Assembly (NCBI GenBank): GCA_964623895.1
Contig: CAZUWA010000042.1
Coordinates: forward strand, 1 to 9,791
Origin: UBA11512 sp964623895
GTDB lineage: Bacteria; Bacillota; Clostridia; Oscillospirales; CAG-272
Reading direction: 5' to 3'
DNA length: 9,791 bases
The position numbers and the translations under genes are program-made. This document shows positions 6,412-9,791 of this stretch, piece after piece; the stretch's first letter is position 1; each line of letters begins with the position of its first letter. A model generated the notes under the pieces. It was not told the origin of the DNA. It saw only the letters and a program-made list of their open reading frames with translations, and did no database searches.

Positions 6412-7486
6412 TCTTTCTGATCGGCAGAACAACGGTAAACCTACAGCCGTTCGTCATGTTCTCCGCATAGATCTCTCCGCCGTACAGAGTGATCACACGC
6501 TTGGCAAGGGAGAGGCCAAGACCGTTTCCTTCGGATTTACGCGAGGAATCTGCCTGGTAAAATTTATCGTAAATCTGCTCTATTTTATCCGGCTCTATAC
6601 CCGGTCCTTCGTCTTTTACGGTAAAAATGCACCGATTACTGTCTTCAAACAAACGGACCTCCAATTTTCCGCCTTCCGGACTGAACTTGACGGCATTATG
6701 GATCAAATTGTACCAAACGCGATAGGTGATTCCTTCATTTCCACAGAATTCGATCTCATCCAGTTCCGCATCGATATCCAAATTTTTTTTCGTCCACTGC
6801 GGCTCAAGCAGTACCACCGCCTGTCGGATCTGCTCATCAAGGCTGAACTTGTCCTTGCCGATATCAACAGCGCAATTTTCCAGTTTGGAAAGAAGTAAAA
6901 TATTTCCCGCCAAATCTGACAACCGCGCAGAATTCAAAAGAATTCTCTCGATATATTCCTTTCGCTCCGTTTCATTCTCTGTGTCTTGCAAAAGTGTAGC
7001 GTAACCTTCTATTGCTGCGATAGGCGTTTTGAATTCATGCGAAACATTGGTAATAAAATCGCTCTGCAACATCTCTGTACGACGAAGCTGCCGCTGCATG
7101 CGGTTAAAGCTGTCATACAATTTCCGAACCTCTGCGATCTTGCTATTTGTCTTCAATTCGATGGAAAAGTCACCGTTTGCCGCTTTTTCGAGTTGTTCGC
7201 TCAGTTTTACCAAAGGATAAAGGATTACTTTTGCCAAAAAAACAGACGCTACAATGCTGAGAGACACGCTCATCAAAGCCACAAAGACCCACGTTGCAAC
7301 CCGAAACTGCAGTGCAAAAACATGCCTGAACAGCAACAGCGAGGCATTGATAAGCAACATCAAGCACACAACAGTAAAAACGATAACAGAGATCATCACC
7401 AATTGCAAATTCAGCCACTGCCGTTTATTGCGGCTTCTGAGAATCTCCAGTACTTCCTTCTTCTCCTCTTTGTAGTCGTATCTCAT
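6401..7486 (-). CDS. Sensor histidine kinase (HAMP, short extracytoplasmic loop)
   Basis: This 361-residue membrane kinase phosphorylates the response regulator encoded just upstream. Two membrane helices lie at about 27-53 and 63-88, followed by a HAMP linker (about 86-137). The phosphoacceptor is His150 in SHEFKTP (149-155). The ATP-binding domain shows the N-box around Asn264 (NLIHNAVKFSP), G1 DEGPGI (292-297), the F-box DKFYQ (307-311) and G2 EGNGLGL (319-325). Only about ten residues separate the two helices, so there is no room for an extracellular ligand domain. The layout resembles intramembrane-sensing kinases of Firmicutes that respond to cell-envelope stress, although the BceS type lacks HAMP. 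Its ATG overlaps the regulator stop as ATGA, and its end overlaps acyltransferase A. Inferred input: state of the membrane or cell wall. Confidence 0.95.
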   Translation of the reverse strand: MRYDYKEEKKEVLEILRSRNKRQWLNLQLVMISVIVFTVVCLMLLINASLLLFRHVFALQFRVATWVFVALMSVSLSIVASVFLAKVILYPLVKLSEQLEKAANGDFSIELKTNSKIAEVRKLYDSFNRMQRQLRRTEMLQSDFITNVSHEFKTPIAAIEGYATLLQDTENETERKEYIERILLNSARLSDLAGNILLLSKLENCAVDIGKDKFSLDEQIRQAVVLLEPQWTKKNLDIDAELDEIEFCGNEGITYRVWYNLIHNAVKFSPEGGKLEVRLFEDSNRCIFTVKDEGPGIEPDKIEQIYDKFYQADSSRKSEGNGLGLSLAKRVITLYGGEIYAENMTNGCRFTVVLPIRKNEK

Positions 7487-8157
7487 TGCGCCTTCACCAC
7501 CTTATAGCCAACCCCTCTGATGGTGACGATCCTGATATCCGGATTGTTTTTGAGTTTCTCGCGCAATCGGTTGATGTGGACATCCACCGTATGCGAATCA
7601 CTTTCCGAATCATATCCCCAAATGTCATTCATGATCTGCTGACGGGTTATGATCTTTCCTGGGAAAGAGACCATCTTATAGAGCAATTGAAATTCCTTTT
7701 GAGGAAGCAACAGTTCATTTCCGTCAAACCGGACGGTCATTGAATCAAACTCCAATTCGGTGCTGCCGATGACCTGCCTTCTTTCGCTGATCATCTGTGC
7801 GCGTCTGAGCAATGCTCCGACGCGCAAGACCATTTCGTGTACATTGACGGGTTTGACCATATAATCGTCACTTCCGGAGAAGAAACCCCTTTGCATATCG
7901 TCAAACTCAGCCTTCGCGGTGATCATCAACACCGGAACCATGTTGCCGGAATCACGCAGTTGTTTGACCAATTCATACCCATCCATAACCGGCATCATGA
8001 TGTCGGAAACAACAAGATCGATATAATCATGCTCCAAAACATCTAGCGCTTCTTTTCCGTTTGCTGCTTCTCTGATGCTGTAGCCTTGATGAACCAACAC
8101 TCGCGCAAACATTCTGCGCAATTCGCTGTCATCCTCTGCGATCAATATTTTAAACAT
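7483..8157 (-). CDS. OmpR/PhoB-family response regulator
   Basis: This 224-residue regulator has a receiver domain (about 1-118) and a C-terminal winged-helix DNA-binding domain (about 130-222). The receiver has the acidic pair Asp9-Asp10, phosphoacceptor Asp52 in VSDIMMP, Thr80 and Lys102 (DDYMVKP). The winged helix includes LLPQKEFQLLYKM and the terminal VTIRGVGYKV typical of the family. It is the first gene of the six-gene unit and overlaps its kinase by 4 nt. Three in-frame ATGs are possible (8172, 8163, 8157). I chose 8157 because it alone has a well-spaced ribosome site (GAAGGGG, 6 nt) and starts with the family-typical MFKILIAEDD. It probably controls its own operon through the 11-bp repeats upstream, and possibly other envelope genes. 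Confidence 0.96.
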   Translation of the reverse strand: MFKILIAEDDSELRRMFARVLVHQGYSIREAANGKEALDVLEHDYIDLVVSDIMMPVMDGYELVKQLRDSGNMVPVLMITAKAEFDDMQRGFFSGSDDYMVKPVNVHEMVLRVGALLRRAQMISERRQVIGSTELEFDSMTVRFDGNELLLPQKEFQLLYKMVSFPGKIITRQQIMNDIWGYDSESDSHTVDVHINRLREKLKNNPDIRIVTIRGVGYKVVKAQ

Positions 8158-8163
8158 CCGCAT

Positions 8164-8170
8164 CCCCTTC
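8164..8170 (-). promoter_or_regulatory. Ribosome binding site that fixes the response regulator start
   Basis: GAAGGGG on the minus strand ends 6 nt before the ATG at 8157. The ATGs at 8163 and 8172 lie against or upstream of this site and have none of their own. Confidence 0.75.
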
Positions 8171-8187
8171 ATCGTTCTTACGTTTTT

Positions 8188-8196
8188 ATTCTACCA
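8188..8196 (-). promoter_or_regulatory. Proximal candidate promoter P2 (extended -10)
   Basis: On the minus strand TGG directly precedes TAGAAT, giving an extended -10 (TGnTAnnAT-like). There is no good -35 hexamer at the right spacing; that region is taken up by the 11-bp repeats. This is the usual look of a promoter that needs an activator. The expected start is near 8181, only about 24 nt before the regulator ATG. Confidence 0.5.
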
Positions 8197-8203
8197 TTTT
8201 TGG

Positions 8204-8230
8204 CTCAACAAATCTTCAAGAAATCCTCAA
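8204..8230 (-). promoter_or_regulatory. Three half-sites with 11-bp period, probable response-regulator operator
   Basis: Reading the minus strand, TTGAG, TTGAA and TTGAG occur at 8226-8230, 8215-8219 and 8204-8208, exactly 11 bp apart. The first two extend to TTGAGGATTTC and TTGAAGATTTG, which match at 9 of 11 positions. OmpR-family regulators bind head-to-tail half-sites one helical turn apart, commonly over or just upstream of the -35. These repeats sit there relative to P2. The assignment to this regulator is inference from position. Confidence 0.5.
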
Positions 8231-8242
8231 TTTTTGTTGAGG
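8225..8242. repeat. Inverted repeat CCTCAA/TTGAGG
   Basis: CCTCAA (8225-8230) and TTGAGG (8237-8242) are perfect inverted copies around a 6-nt spacer. The left arm is also the outermost 11-bp half-site, so this may be an extra, oppositely oriented binding site. It is not followed by a T-tract on either strand, so it is a poor terminator. Confidence 0.45.
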
Positions 8243-8256
8243 TTCTATGGATAGAA
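8243..8256. repeat. 14-bp palindrome overlapping the P1 -10 region
   Basis: TTCTAT-GG-ATAGAA is a perfect palindrome lying on the downstream edge of the P1 -10 box and the predicted start. This is a typical position for a repressor operator. No repressor can be named. Confidence 0.4.
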
Positions 8257-8281
8257 TAACATTTTATTCAAAAAAAGTCAA
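8253..8281 (-). promoter_or_regulatory. Distal candidate sigma-A promoter P1 of the six-gene unit
   Basis: On the minus strand TTGACT (8276-8281; 5 of 6 consensus) and TATTCT (8253-8258; 4 of 6) are spaced 17 bp apart, with TG one base before the -10 (extended -10). The expected start is near 8246. The -35 begins only 9 nt after the desulfurase stop, and no terminator is visible between, so read-through from the desulfurase unit is also possible. Confidence 0.5.
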
Positions 8282-8289
8282 GTAACCAT

Positions 8290-9441
8290 TCATTTATAAG
8301 AGGAAAAGGATGCAACTTCCTCTACCGCCTTGACAAATTGATCTGCCTCTGTAAAACTGTTGAACACCGAAAAGCTGACACGAATACCGCCCATCTTTCC
8401 GCTGCCAATAGCAAGGTGTGCATCGGGTGCGCAGTGATAACCTTCCCTGACGCAGATATACCGTTCATAAAGTCTTTCGGCAAACGCGGCAGGATCGCCC
8501 TTCTCCGGTACAAACAAAAGCGGACCGATGCCGGGGTGATCGTTCCCATACAGACGAACTCCTTTCACCGCACGCATTCGCTCTTCCGTTCGAGTATATA
8601 GATTTTGAAGCCGATCGGCAATATGATCGTATCCCACGCGTTCGATATAATCAAGTCCACCGACCACAGAAGCGATCGCAGGCAAAGCGACCGTTCCGGC
8701 TTCAAAACGCTCCGGAAAATACTCCGGCATGTGTTCTTCGAAAGAATGAACGCCGCTTCCACCCTCCACTAAGGTCTCTTCTTCCGCGAGCGCTTTTGCC
8801 AGTCGTTCGTTCATGATCAAAATGCCACACCCTGCAAAACCCATCAACCCCTTGTGAGAGGGTAAAACGATGCCGTCACACCCCAGTTCTTTCATACTGA
8901 TCGGCAAATGCCCCCCTGCCTGTGCGCAATCCACCAAAGAAAGAATTCCTTTTCTACGACAGATCGCACACAGTTCCTTTACAGGCAAACTGATGCGCGC
9001 AACATTGGATGTGTGCAAAAACACCGCAAGCTTTGTATTTTTTTCGATCAGATGATCAAAGTCGGCAAGGATGGCTTCTTTTTTTGCGTATCCGTGAAAG
9101 ACCGCCTTTTCGACTCCTCTTTTTTTCAGCGCCGCAAGGGGACGGCGAACCGCGTTATGCTCGATATCGGAGGTGATTACCAGATCTCCGGGCTTCAGCA
9201 GAGTCTTTAAGACCGTGTTCAGTGCCATAGTGGCATTGTAAAAAAACACAACTCGTTCGGGAGATCCTGCCGCAAAATGCAATGCCAACCGTTCCCGAGC
9301 ACCGTATAACAGACGTGCGCCCTTAAGCGCCATCGTGTGTCCTCCCCTTCCCGGGTTTCCGGAAAAAGCAGCATTTTCCACCGCTCTGTATACTTCTTTT
9401 GGCTTTTGTAACGCCGTTGCGGCGCTGTCTAAATAGATCAT
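8290..9441 (-). CDS. Cysteine desulfurase-family PLP enzyme (class V aminotransferase)
   Basis: This 383-residue protein is a fold-type I PLP enzyme that would remove sulfur (or selenium) from cysteine (or selenocysteine) as an enzyme-bound persulfide. Visible residues are IYLDSAATA at the N-terminus, GRGGHTMA (31-38), His95 (SDIEHN), Asp171 and Gln174 (VDCAQAGGH), the PLP lysine Lys197 in LPSHKGLMG, and EAGT (247-250). The candidate active-site cysteine is Cys337 in GYHCAPDAH, in the R-x-G-x-H-C-A context of SufS-type enzymes. It lacks an adjacent SufB/C/D/U or IscU gene. Instead it follows a DUF3343 gene by 12 nt, a pairing known in clostridia and annotated as Se/S transfer. It resembles the TIGR01977 subgroup. 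Its role in iron-sulfur cluster assembly, tRNA thiolation or selenium handling is not resolved. The start at 9441 has GAGG 10 nt upstream. Confidence 0.93.
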   Translation of the reverse strand: MIYLDSAATALQKPKEVYRAVENAAFSGNPGRGGHTMALKGARLLYGARERLALHFAAGSPERVVFFYNATMALNTVLKTLLKPGDLVITSDIEHNAVRRPLAALKKRGVEKAVFHGYAKKEAILADFDHLIEKNTKLAVFLHTSNVARISLPVKELCAICRRKGILSLVDCAQAGGHLPISMKELGCDGIVLPSHKGLMGFAGCGILIMNERLAKALAEEETLVEGGSGVHSFEEHMPEYFPERFEAGTVALPAIASVVGGLDYIERVGYDHIADRLQNLYTRTEERMRAVKGVRLYGNDHPGIGPLLFVPEKGDPAAFAERLYERYICVREGYHCAPDAHLAIGSGKMGGIRVSFSVFNSFTEADQFVKAVEEVASFSSYK

Positions 9442-9454
9442 CTCCGATGTTCCT

Positions 9455-9682
9455 CTACAAAATTTCTCCGTGCTTGATGCCGTTTTTTTCTAAAATATTC
9501 ACCGCACGATCCAAACTTCCGCAAGAAAGTTCCAAACCGTACGCACACCCTTTTTTAGTCGCGCCTGCCGCTAATTTGACCACTTTCACAGGGATCGCCG
9601 CTCCTGAAAGTGCTGATTCACCGTGCATGGCATAGGTGATGGACGGCATGGCAACAGTACATTTTCTGTCACTTATTTTCAT
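9455..9682 (-). CDS. DUF3343 (Se/S carrier-like) small protein
   Basis: This is a 75-residue protein, the usual size for DUF3343 (Pfam 'putative Se/S carrier protein-like'). It shows the family pattern of a small alpha/beta domain: CTVAMPSITYAMHGESAL, then IPVKVVKL (30-37) and TKKGCAYGLEL (42-52). Cysteines are at 8, 46 and 54. Cys46 in KGCAYG is the natural candidate to take a persulfide from the desulfurase encoded next; that transfer is inferred from family annotation and co-location. The frame stays open to a TTG at 9781 and has another ATG at 9760, but those add a Lys/Arg-rich stretch without family resemblance and no spaced ribosome site. ATG 9682 has GAGAGG 11 nt upstream and leaves room for the divergent promoter. 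The start is the least certain in the window. Confidence 0.78.
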   Translation of the reverse strand: MKISDRKCTVAMPSITYAMHGESALSGAAIPVKVVKLAAGATKKGCAYGLELSCGSLDRAVNILEKNGIKHGEIL

Positions 9683-9753
9683 TTTTTTAAGATCCTCTCT
9701 TTTACTTTCCGCTAACAGTTTATGCGCACGGTCTCTTTTTGCCCGCAAGGACC

Positions 9754-9782
9754 TTGACATCCTTTCTTTTTTGCGGTACAAT
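9754..9782 (+). promoter_or_regulatory. Near-consensus sigma-A promoter pointing out of the window
   Basis: The plus strand reads TTGACA (9754-9759; perfect -35) and TACAAT (9777-9782; 5 of 6) with exactly 17 bp between. It would drive a gene to the right of the window, divergent from the DUF3343-desulfurase pair. No gene is visible downstream because only 9 bases remain. Confidence 0.6.
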
Positions 9783-9791
9783 AAGAATGTA

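Noticed and set aside
6412..6432. TTG start of acyltransferase A at 6432
   Set aside because: No ribosome site precedes it, and it deepens the overlap with the kinase. The ATG at 6411 is simpler, although its own ribosome site is weak.
6986..7507. Plus-strand open frame of 173 codons opposite the kinase
   Set aside because: It lies wholly antisense to a clear histidine kinase, has a composition like a frame shadow and shows no recognisable domain. The same holds for all other plus-strand frames in the window.
8158..8172. Response regulator starts at 8172 or 8163
   Set aside because: The only good ribosome site (8164-8170) is correctly spaced for 8157 alone.
8225..8242. CCTCAA/TTGAGG hairpin as terminator of the desulfurase unit
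   Set aside because: The stem is only 6 bp and no T-tract follows on either strand, so a binding site is more likely.
9683..9781. N-terminal extension of the DUF3343 gene to ATG 9760 or TTG 9781
   Set aside because: It adds a basic stretch with no family match, lacks a spaced ribosome site, and runs through a near-consensus opposite-strand promoter. It cannot be fully excluded.
1..9791. Mobile element, phage, CRISPR or tRNA/rRNA content
   Set aside because: No transposase or integrase frame, terminal inverted repeats, regular spacer-repeat array or cloverleaf-like sequence was seen on either strand.

Overview
The window looks like chromosome of a Gram-positive, probably clostridial (Firmicutes) bacterium. 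Grounds: very strong AAGGAGG-type ribosome binding sites, tightly packed one-strand operons, a MarR plus two-half-ABC-exporter cassette, an OmpR-type regulator with a short-loop sensor kinase, and a cysteine desulfurase next to a DUF3343 (Se/S-carrier-like) protein. The species cannot be named from this sequence. All nine complete genes and the one partial gene lie on the minus strand, so transcription runs right to left. No RNA gene, insertion sequence, phage gene or CRISPR array is visible.

Right end (9455-9682, then 8290-9441): a small DUF3343-type protein and a PLP-dependent cysteine desulfurase-family enzyme, separated by 12 nt, form a probable sulfur or selenium transfer pair. Just upstream, on the opposite strand, a near-consensus sigma-A promoter (9754-9782) points out of the window.

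Centre (8157 down to 3004): a six-gene unit reads response regulator, histidine kinase, acyltransferase A, GT8 glycosyltransferase A, GT8 glycosyltransferase B, acyltransferase B. The genes overlap or are at most 22 nt apart, and a strong intrinsic terminator follows (2857-2896). The intergenic region in front of the regulator holds two candidate promoters, a 14-bp palindrome and three half-sites spaced exactly 11 bp apart, as expected for OmpR-family binding. The kinase has only a very short loop between its two membrane helices, so it may sense within the membrane. The simplest reading is an envelope-responsive two-component system that controls synthesis or remodelling of a glycosylated, acylated membrane lipid. 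The product is not known, and this is the most interesting part of the window.

Left end (2718 down to 1): a MarR-family regulator with a recognisable promoter, then two ABC exporter half-transporters. The first has the degenerate ATPase residues (Asp after Walker B, Gln in the H-loop) typical of one subunit of a heterodimeric multidrug exporter. The second is cut by the window edge inside its membrane domain. There is no gene-free stretch longer than 300 bases; the longest (2719-3003, 285 bp) holds the terminator, the 3' untranslated region and the MarR promoter.
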